Of a stretch of DNA of 39,725 nt, positions 15,752 through 24,169 are shown piece after piece. Numbering within the stretch: position 1 is the first letter of the stretch; each line of letters opens with the position of its first letter. The stretch spans positions 1-39,725 of the forward strand of contig CACWJS010000004.1 in NCBI GenBank assembly GCA_902761275.1. Direction: 5' to 3'. Both the position numbers and the translations under genes were made by a program. The notes beneath the pieces were generated by a model, which ran no database searches, had not been told where the DNA came from, and was given only the letters and a program-made list of their open reading frames with translations. Source of the DNA: an uncultured bacterium. Its GTDB lineage: Bacteria > Verrucomicrobiota > Kiritimatiellia > RFP12 > UBA1067.

Positions 15752-16963
15752 ATGAAGACGTGCTTCGCAATTATTGGAACTCTCACGAAGTCCGCGCGGC
15801 TCTTCGTGCTTGCGATTGTGACGCTTCTTGCTGTTATGCAATCCCTTGCTGCGCATTCAAAAGGTGGCGCAACAGATGTCGCAACGATTCCTGAGGGGAT
15901 GCAATGGGGTGTGACGTTCGGATTTTACGGATCTGAGGAATACTTTGCATCGCAGGCCGCCAGAGATGAGATTGACGCGATATCACGCGCAGGCGCCAAT
16001 TGGGTGACGGTTGTCGCAACGGTGTGGCAAGATACTTGCCAATCGACGTTCCAGTATCGCGACTTCGACCTTACGCCAAGTGACTTAACGCTAAAGGGGA
16101 TAATCGACCTCGTCCATGCCAAGGGTATGAAGGTTTGCCTTAGACCGATGCTTGAATGCAAGGACGGTTACGGGCGGCTGGCTGTATGGCTCCCTGTCGC
16201 GGGCGGGAAGAGGATGTTCGGGCGATGTTCGACCGCGCGAGCCGAGTGGTTCGAGTCGCTGAGAAGACGCAGCGCATATTATGCCCGCCTTGCGAGGGAG
16301 ACGGGTTGCGAGGCATTTTGCATCGACAGCGAACTTGACAGGATGGTGGAGGAGAACGATCTTTGGAAAAGCGTCGTTGACGCCGTGCGAAAGGAATACA
16401 AAGGCCCAGTGACGAGTTGCCACACGCTTCACACGGGGACGATTGACTTCCTCAAGACGCTTGCCGATCCAGGACACTGGTTCCACTCTCTCGACTACCT
16501 TTCAATAAGCTACTACTGTCCGGCGCGCCGCAAAGACGAAGCCGGCAAGGTTTTGACCGTCGATGACATGGTGCGCAACTTGCAGGAAGCGAAGAAAAAG
16601 ATGAAGGCCATTGCCGATGCCTGCGGCAAGCCGATCATCTTTGGAGAGTGCGGCTGCTCTTCTATCAAGGACGGCGCTACGAGTCCTTCGGCGACGTCGC
16701 CCACGGCGGTGCCGGACGAAGACGAGCAGGCGATGTATATGGAGGCGCTTTTCAGGACATTTGCCGGCGAAGACTGGTGCCGTGGCTTCACGTGGTGGAA
16801 GTGGGATCAGCACTCTTTACAAAGGGCCGATACGACGTCCGAACAGGTGCGAAAGACCGATTTCACCATTCACGGTAAGAAGGCCGAAGGCGTGTTTCGC
16901 AAGTGGGCATCGGAAGGCAGTCGAAGTCCAGAACGGTATTCGCCAATGGTTTGTCCGAACTGA
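15752..16963 (+). CDS. Secreted glycoside hydrolase, GH113-like TIM barrel
   Basis: A 403-residue protein with an N-terminal signal region (hydrophobic run RLFVLAIVTLLAVMQSLAA). The rest fits a TIM-barrel glycosidase of clan A, closest in my reading to GH113 beta-mannanases: MQWGVTFGFYG at the first strand, GMKVCLRPML at the third. Glu194 in FCIDSELDRM is a candidate acid/base, and Glu299 in PIIFGECGCSS a candidate nucleophile, with FTWWKWDQHS at the last strand. The substrate is unproven. It has an AAGGAAGGG ribosome site. Its 3' end overlaps the convergent regulator gene by 94 bases. Confidence 0.75.
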   Translation: MKTCFAIIGTLTKSARLFVLAIVTLLAVMQSLAAHSKGGATDVATIPEGMQWGVTFGFYGSEEYFASQAARDEIDAISRAGANWVTVVATVWQDTCQSTFQYRDFDLTPSDLTLKGIIDLVHAKGMKVCLRPMLECKDGYGRLAVWLPVAGGKRMFGRCSTARAEWFESLRRRSAYYARLARETGCEAFCIDSELDRMVEENDLWKSVVDAVRKEYKGPVTSCHTLHTGTIDFLKTLADPGHWFHSLDYLSISYYCPARRKDEAGKVLTVDDMVRNLQEAKKKMKAIADACGKPIIFGECGCSSIKDGATSPSATSPTAVPDEDEQAMYMEALFRTFAGEDWCRGFTWWKWDQHSLQRADTTSEQVRKTDFTIHGKKAEGVFRKWASEGSRSPERYSPMVCPN

Positions 16964-18105
16964 GTCTTGAATTTCGTCATCATATAGCATTCGTTTGAAA
17001 ACCCACAGGATCTTGCAATATCCTTGACTGATGTCTTGCGTGTGCGTAGCCTTTTCCTGACTTCTTCAAGACGGATGCGGTCAATTGCCTCGTGAATGGT
17101 TTCGCTGCCGAACTGACGGAATCTGAGTTCAAGCAGCCGACGCGAAACATGGAGGTGAAGAGCGATGTCGCTGACGCGTATGTTGTAGCTGATATTCTCG
17201 CCGATGAATTGGATTGCTCTTTTTACGAGACTTATTCCCGGGTCCTTGGATGGGGTTGACTCTCTTTCGACCACTGAGTTCTCGGTCGGCACAAGAACGC
17301 GTTTGGGCTGCAGAAGCCGGATCTTGTGGGAGAGAAGGGCATGCATCTCTGCCGCCGCGCGATAACCGATCTTTTCGATGTTTGTGGAGATGCTGGAAAG
17401 AGCCGGCGATGTGGAGTTGCAGAGGAATTCATCGTTGTCTACGCTTATAATTGAAATGTCCTGCGGCACGCGGATGTGCAAACGTGTGCAGGCGTCTACG
17501 ATTTCCACGGCACGCTTGTCGCATCCCGCCATGAGCGCACATGGCTTAGGGAGCTCTGTCAGCCATTTCTCCAGTTCGTGTTGCCCGTTCACGTTTGGCA
17601 TCCTTGAACCTCCAAATGTCGTGAAGGGTTTGCGATGTCGATCCATAATGCGACGGAAGCCGCGTTTTCGCAGAAAGGAAAGATAACCGTATTCCGGTTC
17701 CGAGTAGTGTACATACGCATAGGATTCAAAATATCCGATGGACAGCAGCGTCTGAGCGCCCAGCGCACCAATGCCGTCTTCCTCTCCTGTGACGAATACG
17801 ATATTTTCCGTGCGCCGTGGAATGCATCGGCGACGCGTTCCAATGACCACAAGAGGTGTCTTCAACACCTCCAGGGATTCCGCCACGATGGGAATTTCCA
17901 TTTCAGATGAGATGATTCCGTCGTACTGGCCTGTCTGGATCGCTGTTGCGATTTCCTGCGCGGGAACTTCCTGTGCCTGGATTATCCGAATCTGCCAATT
18001 GGGCACTTTGCTTGCGAATTTGTGCATGCCGAGCAAAAGATTTCTCCCTGAAGCCCTCGACAGGTTGATCAAGATAAGAATGTTGTCTTTCTTGTTGAAA
18101 ATCAT
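16870..18105 (-). CDS. XylR-type transcriptional regulator (LacI-like ligand domain plus AraC HTH)
   Basis: The 411-residue protein begins with a periplasmic-binding-protein-like sensor (ILILINLSRASGRNLLLGMH, and later VPQDISIISVDNDEFLCNSTSPALSSI, the LacI/GalR signature). It ends with an AraC DNA-binding domain of two HTH units (VSDIALHLHVSRRLLELRFRQ, then SVKDIARSCGFSNECYMMTKFKTQFG). This is the order of XylR. Sugar is the probable ligand. A start at 18141 is possible, but homology begins after 18105, and a -35/-10 pair fits 18105. The 3' end overlaps the GH113-like gene tail to tail. It is divergent from the secreted beta-helix gene and likely controls that operon and itself. Confidence 0.88.
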   Translation of the reverse strand: MIFNKKDNILILINLSRASGRNLLLGMHKFASKVPNWQIRIIQAQEVPAQEIATAIQTGQYDGIISSEMEIPIVAESLEVLKTPLVVIGTRRRCIPRRTENIVFVTGEEDGIGALGAQTLLSIGYFESYAYVHYSEPEYGYLSFLRKRGFRRIMDRHRKPFTTFGGSRMPNVNGQHELEKWLTELPKPCALMAGCDKRAVEIVDACTRLHIRVPQDISIISVDNDEFLCNSTSPALSSISTNIEKIGYRAAAEMHALLSHKIRLLQPKRVLVPTENSVVERESTPSKDPGISLVKRAIQFIGENISYNIRVSDIALHLHVSRRLLELRFRQFGSETIHEAIDRIRLEEVRKRLRTRKTSVKDIARSCGFSNECYMMTKFKTQFGQTIGEYRSGLRLPSDAHLRNTPSAFLP

Positions 18106-18112
18106 ATAAAGT

Positions 18113-18141
18113 AGTTTATCAAAAGCATTGCGCAAAGTCAA
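18113..18141 (-). promoter_or_regulatory. Promoter of the XylR-like regulator
   Basis: On the minus strand TTGACT (18141-18136), a 17-base spacer and TAAACT (18118-18113), ending 7 bases before the ATG at 18105. This predicts a leaderless or nearly leaderless transcript. A TTGCGCAA palindrome lies in the spacer, so the regulator could shut off its own promoter. Confidence 0.5.
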
Positions 18142-18166
18142 AAATAATTGTTGCGCAAAATCAAAG
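18128..18166. promoter_or_regulatory. Candidate operator of the XylR-like regulator (direct repeat)
   Basis: TTGCGCAAAGTCAAA at 18128 and TTGCGCAAAATCAAA at 18151 are direct repeats starting 23 bases apart, about two helical turns. Each begins with the palindrome TTGCGCAA. Direct repeats at this spacing between divergent genes are what AraC/XylR proteins bind. One copy overlaps the regulator promoter; the other ends 10 bases before the -35 of the divergent operon. Confidence 0.65.
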
Positions 18167-18175
18167 CTTGATGGA

Positions 18176-18205
18176 TTGACTGCGAAATGCTGGCCGTGTT
18201 ATAAT
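18176..18205 (+). promoter_or_regulatory. Promoter of the beta-helix / GH141-like operon
   Basis: TTGACT (18176-18181), 18-base spacer, TATAAT (18200-18205). An AGGAGGG ribosome site follows at 18222-18228, before the ATG at 18234. The operator repeat just upstream of the -35 suits activation by the AraC-type regulator. Confidence 0.65.
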
Positions 18206-18233
18206 TTTGCCGCGTAATTATAGGAGGGACAAC

Positions 18234-20036
18234 ATGTCGCAGCATGTAATGACACTCAAGAAACCAGCATCCGGCAGATTATCGCCGGTTCTATTCTGCG
18301 CTATCGCGATATGCATGGTCGAAGTTTCCTTTGCGGCGGCGAGCGAAACGCTCGTTTGGCAGCCCGATTCGGGAGGAGACATCGCAGAGGCGGCGAATTG
18401 GAGCCCGTCGCAGATTCCAGGTGAAACGAACGAGGTCGATATCACCAAGGCGCAGTCGGCGCCGATTACGCTTGCGGACGACTTTCACGTCTATGCCACA
18501 AAGCTCCAGGCGGATTCGAGCGGCGCCGAGATGATCATCGACATGGGCGGACATAAGTACTTGAACGATGGTTCGATTGAGGCTACCAAGAACACAGTCT
18601 ACGTCTTCACCAACGGAACTTTGAAGATCGCCACGAATTCCGGAAGCCACCCTAACGCCATCAAGGGAGGAGCGACGCTCGCGTTTCGCGGATCGGAGAC
18701 GATTTATTTCGAATCAAACCTGACGGCAAGCGCAACCGGGGCGATGACTGTGGGCGACGCCACGGCGTCGTCTCTTGAAGTAGCAAACGGCGCAAAGTTC
18801 TACCGATATGTTGGGAACACTCAATCGCTGCAGGTCAAACTGGGCAGCAGAATCACGGTTACAAACAGGTCTGAAATGGTGGTCGTGTCTGACGCAGCGA
18901 CAAAGGCAGCGCTGCAGACAGGACACAGCGTGGGATCGTCCAACAGCCGGTTCGAATTGTTAGACCACTCCAAGCTGAACTTCTACGGCACTGTTACTTG
19001 CGGAGCCACAATTAGCACGACGAACGGACTTTTCCTTGTGGATGGCGGCAGCGTTGTGACGAATATGGACTTGGGCAACGATTCGGTTTTCGGCATTAGT
19101 GGCACCAACAACACGCTTCGCATAACAAACGGTTCGGCGGTGACGATTCCGAAACTGCAGGATGGCGCTGTGGCAAATACATGCTCGGCACTTGTCGAAG
19201 TTGATGGCGGATCGACCCTTCGCGTCGGCAGGGCGGATCCGTCGTCCGTTGGCTATGGCGGCCTTTTGGTGGGGCAATACGCCGGCGGAAGCGGACATCG
19301 ACTTGTCGTCAGGAACAATTCGAAGCTCAAGGCGGATACCTATTGCTACATCGGCAGCGGAGACTCCAAAACTGCCTTCCCGAGTCAATGCGGCATGGAA
19401 ATACGCGACTCATCGGCAGAATTCAGCGGCTCCTTAAGTATTGGCGGATTCGGCTCCAGCAACAGCCTCGTCGTCGCCAACAGTGCGCTTTACTGCACGA
19501 ATGCGAATTGTGTGGTCGGCATCGGATATAAGATCGCTACAAACAATAAGTTGTCGGGTTCGGCGAGCCTTGCGAACAGGCTTGAAGTCGAGAACAGCAT
19601 ATTCAAGGCTGACATGTTGGACGTAAACGGATACCTTGACGCCGCCGGGGTCGACGGACCAAAGGCCGTCGTTAGAGTTGCCGGCACAAATTCAACGATT
19701 AAAGCATCGGCGACTTCCAGTCCTGCAAAATTTTACAATACAGAGTTGGTGTTTGAAATCGATCCAGAAGGATTTGTCCAGACGCTCGTTGACATTCCGA
19801 AAGTCGATATCGCGTCGAACAGTGTCGTCAAGGTTGTCCTCCCCGCTAAGTCTCGGAGGCTGCTCGGCGGCACTAAGATCACGCTTGTGAAAACGGAAGC
19901 GAATCAACTCGCAGCTGACGAAACAACAACCTTCTTGTATTCGGCAGAAATGTGCGATTTGGTGAAGGATGTTGCCAACGGCGAAATCTATATAACTGTG
20001 AAGCAACCTCCGGGGCTTGCCATTATCGTCAGATGA
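18234..20036 (+). CDS. Secreted repetitive beta-helix / autotransporter-like surface protein
   Basis: A 600-residue exported protein (signal region LSPVLFCAIAICMVEVSFAAA). After a TLVWQPDSGGDIAEAANWSP opening, typical of autotransporter-associated passenger repeats, it is made of short beta-strand repeats rich in Asn, Gly, Ser and Thr (LRITNGSAVTI, LVVRNNSKLKA, LEVENSIFKA). Such ladders form right-handed beta-helices. I see no outer-membrane barrel, sorting signal or catalytic motif at the C-terminus. The ATG was chosen because AGGAGGG lies 5 bases before it; the TTG at 18207 lies upstream of that site. It is the first gene behind the XylR-type operator, so a role in binding a plant or mucin glycan is possible but inferred. 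Confidence 0.7.
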   Translation: MSQHVMTLKKPASGRLSPVLFCAIAICMVEVSFAAASETLVWQPDSGGDIAEAANWSPSQIPGETNEVDITKAQSAPITLADDFHVYATKLQADSSGAEMIIDMGGHKYLNDGSIEATKNTVYVFTNGTLKIATNSGSHPNAIKGGATLAFRGSETIYFESNLTASATGAMTVGDATASSLEVANGAKFYRYVGNTQSLQVKLGSRITVTNRSEMVVVSDAATKAALQTGHSVGSSNSRFELLDHSKLNFYGTVTCGATISTTNGLFLVDGGSVVTNMDLGNDSVFGISGTNNTLRITNGSAVTIPKLQDGAVANTCSALVEVDGGSTLRVGRADPSSVGYGGLLVGQYAGGSGHRLVVRNNSKLKADTYCYIGSGDSKTAFPSQCGMEIRDSSAEFSGSLSIGGFGSSNSLVVANSALYCTNANCVVGIGYKIATNNKLSGSASLANRLEVENSIFKADMLDVNGYLDAAGVDGPKAVVRVAGTNSTIKASATSSPAKFYNTELVFEIDPEGFVQTLVDIPKVDIASNSVVKVVLPAKSRRLLGGTKITLVKTEANQLAADETTTFLYSAEMCDLVKDVANGEIYITVKQPPGLAIIVR

Positions 20037-20074
20037 TGTCGCGAATATATGTCATACAAAAGTGGGGTTAGGAA

Positions 20075-23000
20075 ATGAAAACAAGGATTGCATTTGCTGT
20101 AATTTTGTGTGCCTTTGTTGCCGGGGCTGGCGAGACGCTCGTCAAAGTCTCGCCTAATGGCGAAACCACGAGCATCGCGGCCGCAAGAGACAAGGCGCGT
20201 GCGCTCAGGAAGTCCGGCGAGATAAGGCCGGGAGAGCGTGTTGTGGTGGAATTTGCCCCGGGTGAATACCGCATTGCCAATACGGTTGAGTTTGGTCCGG
20301 AAGATTCCGGTATCGTATTCCGCGGCGCAGGGGCGGCGCAAACGCATATTGTCGGAGGCGTGCGTATTACTGCGCCTGCAACGGAAGTATATCAATCCGG
20401 CGTTCCTTTTCGCATGAAGGACGAAGCTGTTGAAAAGGTCCGTGTAATCGACCTCAAGGCGGCGGCGCTCGAAAAGAGCATGGGACGCGAAACGCGAGGT
20501 CTCGCAACCTCCGCGCGGTTCTATGCAGACGAAATTCCCCTTATTCCAGCGCGCTGGCCGAACGAGGGCTTCGTGCATTCGCTTCACACAAAGAAAGCGC
20601 TCACTTTCCACTATACGAACAGCATCCCGATGGACGTCTGGATGCAGGAACCGAACATCCTCGCCAACGGATTCTGGACATATACATGGTTCGCAAATCC
20701 CGTGAAGTTCGCATCCATCGACAAATGGGCGAAGGAGATCACGGTGGAGAAGGGGGCTGAAGGCGAGCGGTACGGCATGGGCAACGGACTCTGGTTCGCG
20801 TACAATTTGCTCTGCGAACTCGACGCGCCGGGCGAAAGCTACCTTGATCGCGAGGAGGCCAAGTTCTATTTCATCCAGCCGACGCAGAAGTACAGCGATC
20901 TCTGGATGACCGAGACACAGGATCTGATTGCCATCAAGGGCGCGAAGGATGTAGTGTTCGAGGGGTTGTCTGTTCGCTATTGGCGCAACCAGGCCGTTAC
21001 GCTCGAGGAAACCGACGGGATCGAATTCCGGAAATGCACCTTCGCCTGCGGCGGCCGTGCCATCGTCGGCAAGAATGTCCGCAGAACAAATGTCGCGGAC
21101 TGCGATTTCCATGAAATGCGCTCGGGCTGCATTTCGCTTTCCGGCGGCGATCCCGACAAACTGGAGCATGCGGGCAACTTCGTGACTGGCAGCGTATTCC
21201 ATGACTTCGCGACATTCAGGATGACTTATGAGCCGGCGGTGGATCTGCACGGATGCGGAAATGGCGTTTCGGGATGCAGAATATGGAATGGCCCGCATGC
21301 TGCGGTGATTTTCAAGGGTGCCGAAAACACGATAACCGACAATGACATCCACGACGTCTGCCGACTGTCCGGTGAGATGGGGGCGATCTACACGGGGCGC
21401 GAATGGAATTCGGTCGGCAACATAATCGCGCGCAACCACATCCATGATCTCGCGCAGATTGAGGCGCAAAGCTGGCAGAGGACGCGCGGCGTGATGATCG
21501 ACGACGGAGGATGTGGCATGGTCATCGTGTCGAACAGGATCGAGCGCTGCCCAGGGGGCGTTAGTCTGAGTTCGTTCGGAAACACCGTCGCCGACAACTC
21601 CTTCGTGGAATGCGGAAAGGGCGTCGAGTGCTGGCGATCCTCCATGTGGGAGACGCCTGAGGACTTCATCCCGACGGGAGAGAAGGGCTCGCGCGGCTAT
21701 ACCTTCCCGAAGATGCTTGAATCGCTCGAGAACCTTCCGATAGATTCCGAGCCATGGAAGACCAAGTATCCATATCTCTCGCTGATGAAAGCGACATGGA
21801 AGAACGGTGCGGCCCGCGATCCGGCGACGCGTACAGCCATCGTTCGAAACACCTTCACGGACTGCGGCAAAGAGGTGTACATCATCGGACGGCGTGCCAC
21901 GGCTGGTGTCGACGAATTCTCCACGAATAGCTGGGATATCGCCTCGAACGTGACGGTCGTGGGCGGCAGACACGTTGCCTGGGATGGAGCAAAGGGAATC
22001 AACCCGACGGTTTCGCGCATACAGCGGACCTTGAAGGCGATGGAGGAGTCCACAGCGGAGAAGCCTGCGAAGATCAAAGTTCTTTTTTACGGACAGTCCA
22101 TCGTTGCCCTTGACTGGACGAAGCTTGTGGAGCAGGAACTATCCAGAAGGTATCCGACAGTCCAGTTCAGTTTTGTCAAGAAGGCGATTGGCGGCTTCGA
22201 ATCACCCATCTTGAGGCGTACGGCAGAGACGGACATCTATCCGGAATACCCGGATCTGCTTTTCTTCCATGACTATGGTCCACTGAGATTCTACGAGGAG
22301 ATGGTAGCGAAGACAAAAACAATGACAACCGCAGATGTCATCCTGTGGTCGAGCCACGTCAAGGTCGGACAGGATCCGCGTGAAATGCTCAAATTCCGCG
22401 ACGAGCGAACTCGCGGCATCGAGGCGATCGCGAAAAAATGGGGGTGCATGTACGTAGACTTGAACCGCAAGTGGTGCGAATACCTGATTGCCACGGATAC
22501 GCCGGTCAAAGACATGCTCCGCGACGTAATCCACTTGAATGAAAAGGCCTTCCCACTTTACGCAAACTCCATCCTCGACGACATTGTACGCATTCCCGGT
22601 CTTTCTGGCGACGAGCGTGACTCAGGCGCAATTTCGGAGATCGCGCTTGACGACCCGTCTGTGAAGCGACTCCCCGGCGGCGGATACGAAGTGTCGTTCG
22701 ACGGCAACCGGCTGGTTGCTGTGTCGGATGGAACAGGGAACGCGAGCGACAAAGTCGAGGTGTCTCTCGACGGACGGCCTATCGCTGACGAAGCAGGTGA
22801 ATTCTATTCGACGCGCGTGACATGCTGGCCGATGTGGATGCCTGCCATCTGCCACGTGGATCTCGGCGACAAACCGATGCAGGAGGACTGGGTGCTGACC
22901 TTCATCGAAGGTACGCGTCCCGACGGGCAGGTGCTTCATTACAAGGTGCGCGGATCGAAGACGGGCGAAGACGGAGAGGGTTGGAGCACGAACGACTTCA

Positions 23001-23311
23001 CTTCCGTGTCTGGTCGCATCAAGATTGCCAAGCGCGACTGGCGCATGCCATGGTGCGTAAAGACGAAAAACGATCCGCTGAAAAAGGCCGGTAAGCCATT
23101 GATTGAGGTTTTGCCCGGGCGTGAGCTGCGCTGGGCCGTCAAGCCGACATACGACTGGCCGTATCCGAAGAAGGCCGCAGGAGAGAACATCGTACTCGCA
23201 CAGGGGTGCGCGAACAGTCCGCATGTCCTGCGAATCGTACCGAAGCCAGGTGACAGTCTTGGCATTGCCAAATTCATCGTCCACAAGCCAGCTCTCTTGC
23301 CGCGGCGGTGA
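20075..23311 (+). CDS. Secreted GH141-like beta-helix protein fused to an SGNH hydrolase
   Basis: The 1078-residue protein has a signal peptide (IAFAVILCAFVAGAG). Residues about 25-640 form a right-handed parallel beta-helix resembling GH141: IAAARDKARALRKSGEI, VVVEFAPGEYRI, DVVFEGLSVRYW, ITDNDIHDVCRLSGEMGAIYTG. Characterised GH141 members are alpha-L-fucosidase or xylanase. Residues about 665-840 look like an SGNH/GDSL esterase: VLFYGQSIV (Ser675), AIGGF as block II and DVIHLN (Asp817, His820) as block V; block III is unclear. The last 240 residues are probably beta-sandwich modules, with SFDGNRLVAVSDGT. Joining a glycosidase with an acyl-esterase suits removal of both side chains and acetyl groups from one polymer. 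It follows the beta-helix gene by 38 bases. Confidence 0.78.
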   Translation: MKTRIAFAVILCAFVAGAGETLVKVSPNGETTSIAAARDKARALRKSGEIRPGERVVVEFAPGEYRIANTVEFGPEDSGIVFRGAGAAQTHIVGGVRITAPATEVYQSGVPFRMKDEAVEKVRVIDLKAAALEKSMGRETRGLATSARFYADEIPLIPARWPNEGFVHSLHTKKALTFHYTNSIPMDVWMQEPNILANGFWTYTWFANPVKFASIDKWAKEITVEKGAEGERYGMGNGLWFAYNLLCELDAPGESYLDREEAKFYFIQPTQKYSDLWMTETQDLIAIKGAKDVVFEGLSVRYWRNQAVTLEETDGIEFRKCTFACGGRAIVGKNVRRTNVADCDFHEMRSGCISLSGGDPDKLEHAGNFVTGSVFHDFATFRMTYEPAVDLHGCGNGVSGCRIWNGPHAAVIFKGAENTITDNDIHDVCRLSGEMGAIYTGREWNSVGNIIARNHIHDLAQIEAQSWQRTRGVMIDDGGCGMVIVSNRIERCPGGVSLSSFGNTVADNSFVECGKGVECWRSSMWETPEDFIPTGEKGSRGYTFPKMLESLENLPIDSEPWKTKYPYLSLMKATWKNGAARDPATRTAIVRNTFTDCGKEVYIIGRRATAGVDEFSTNSWDIASNVTVVGGRHVAWDGAKGINPTVSRIQRTLKAMEESTAEKPAKIKVLFYGQSIVALDWTKLVEQELSRRYPTVQFSFVKKAIGGFESPILRRTAETDIYPEYPDLLFFHDYGPLRFYEEMVAKTKTMTTADVILWSSHVKVGQDPREMLKFRDERTRGIEAIAKKWGCMYVDLNRKWCEYLIATDTPVKDMLRDVIHLNEKAFPLYANSILDDIVRIPGLSGDERDSGAISEIALDDPSVKRLPGGGYEVSFDGNRLVAVSDGTGNASDKVEVSLDGRPIADEAGEFYSTRVTCWPMWMPAICHVDLGDKPMQEDWVLTFIEGTRPDGQVLHYKVRGSKTGEDGEGWSTNDFTSVSGRIKIAKRDWRMPWCVKTKNDPLKKAGKPLIEVLPGRELRWAVKPTYDWPYPKKAAGENIVLAQGCANSPHVLRIVPKPGDSLGIAKFIVHKPALLPRR

Positions 23312-23312
23312 G

Positions 23313-23391
23313 GCGGCGGCCGAAGGCTCCTCCTCGGGGAGCCCTCGGCGAATACGCCGAATCCCCTCGCTCGGACCTTCGCTCCACCGCC
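23313..23391 (+). repeat. 78-bp palindromic repeat, intergenic copy
   Basis: Same family as the gltX copies, 79 bases because of one extra base in the centre. It starts two bases after the stop codon of the GH141-like gene and can form a long imperfect hairpin, so it may act as a transcript end. Confidence 0.88.
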
Positions 23392-23439
23392 TCACTTCCG
23401 GCGCTGACGGACCGCGTCATAACGACAGAGCGGAAATTT

Positions 23440-23448
23440 TGGTATAAT
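23440..23448 (+). promoter_or_regulatory. Extended -10 promoter of the Gld-type ABC operon, probably leaderless
   Basis: TGGTATAAT ends 10 bases before the ATG at 23459, with no ribosome site between. An in-frame TTG at 23450 lies too close to the -10 to be on the transcript. Confidence 0.62.
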
Positions 23449-23458
23449 ATTGCGGACA

Positions 23459-24169
23459 ATGTTCGAAGTGCGAAACATCGCGTTCACCTACCGCAAGAAG
23501 CAAGTCTTGCGGGATGTGTCGTTCGTCGTCTCTCCTGGCGAGGTCGTATGTGTAATCGGGGCCAATGGAGCCGGCAAGACGACGCTTCTAAAGGTGCTTG
23601 CGACACTTGCCGCGCCTGATTCAGGCGTCGTGATGGTCGACGGCCAGAACGCGCTTGCGAAGCCCTTGCGTTATCGCCGCCAGCTTGGCTATTTGCCCGA
23701 GCGCGTCGCTCTTTACGAGGAGATGACGGTCAAGGAGTACCTGAACTACCGCGCCGCATTGAAGGGCGAGCCGGTTAAGCGCATCCGCCGCCGCGTCGAC
23801 GAGGCGTGCGAGATGTGCAAGGTGTCGGAATTCCTGCGTTCCCCGATAGGAAGTCTCTCCGCTGGGCTTAAGAAGCGCGTGGCTCTTGCAGACGCCTTGC
23901 TCCTTCGGCCTCGTGTCCTGCTCTTGGACGACTTCCTCGCGGGGCTCGACAGCGATATGCGCGAAACTGCGGGTGCCGTGTTGTCAAACGCCGCTGCGTT
24001 CTCGTCGGTAATAGCGACTGGCCACGAGCTTGACGATCTCGCTAAGTGGGCGACGAGGTTCTTCATTCTCAGGGACGGCGTGATTTCCGCGTCCGTGTCG
24101 GCTGTTGGCGTCGACAGGAGTTCACTTCGCGGTCGCATTGCCACGGCTCTTAAAGGGAGCGTCTCATGA
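23459..24169 (+). CDS. ABC transporter ATPase (GldA-like)
   Basis: A 236-residue ATPase. Walker A is GANGAGKTT (34-42), the signature is LSAGLKKR (133-140), Walker B is VLLLDD (153-158) and the H-loop is GHELDD (His189). The usual catalytic Glu after Walker B is Asp158, and the normal EPTxGLD is DFLAGLD; this could slow hydrolysis. With the next two genes it makes a GldA-GldFG type exporter of the kind found in gliding and non-gliding Bacteroidota and PVC bacteria. Its TGA overlaps the next ATG. Confidence 0.88.
   Translation: MFEVRNIAFTYRKKQVLRDVSFVVSPGEVVCVIGANGAGKTTLLKVLATLAAPDSGVVMVDGQNALAKPLRYRRQLGYLPERVALYEEMTVKEYLNYRAALKGEPVKRIRRRVDEACEMCKVSEFLRSPIGSLSAGLKKRVALADALLLRPRVLLLDDFLAGLDSDMRETAGAVLSNAAAFSSVIATGHELDDLAKWATRFFILRDGVISASVSAVGVDRSSLRGRIATALKGSVS

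Noticed and set aside
18106..18141. Longer start of the XylR-like regulator
   Set aside because: The extra 12 residues lack homology and would be encoded in the promoter/operator region; the -35/-10 pair fits a start at 18105.
19988..21973. 661-codon open frame opposite the GH141-like gene
   Set aside because: Antisense mirror frame; the plus strand carries signal peptide, beta-helix and esterase motifs.
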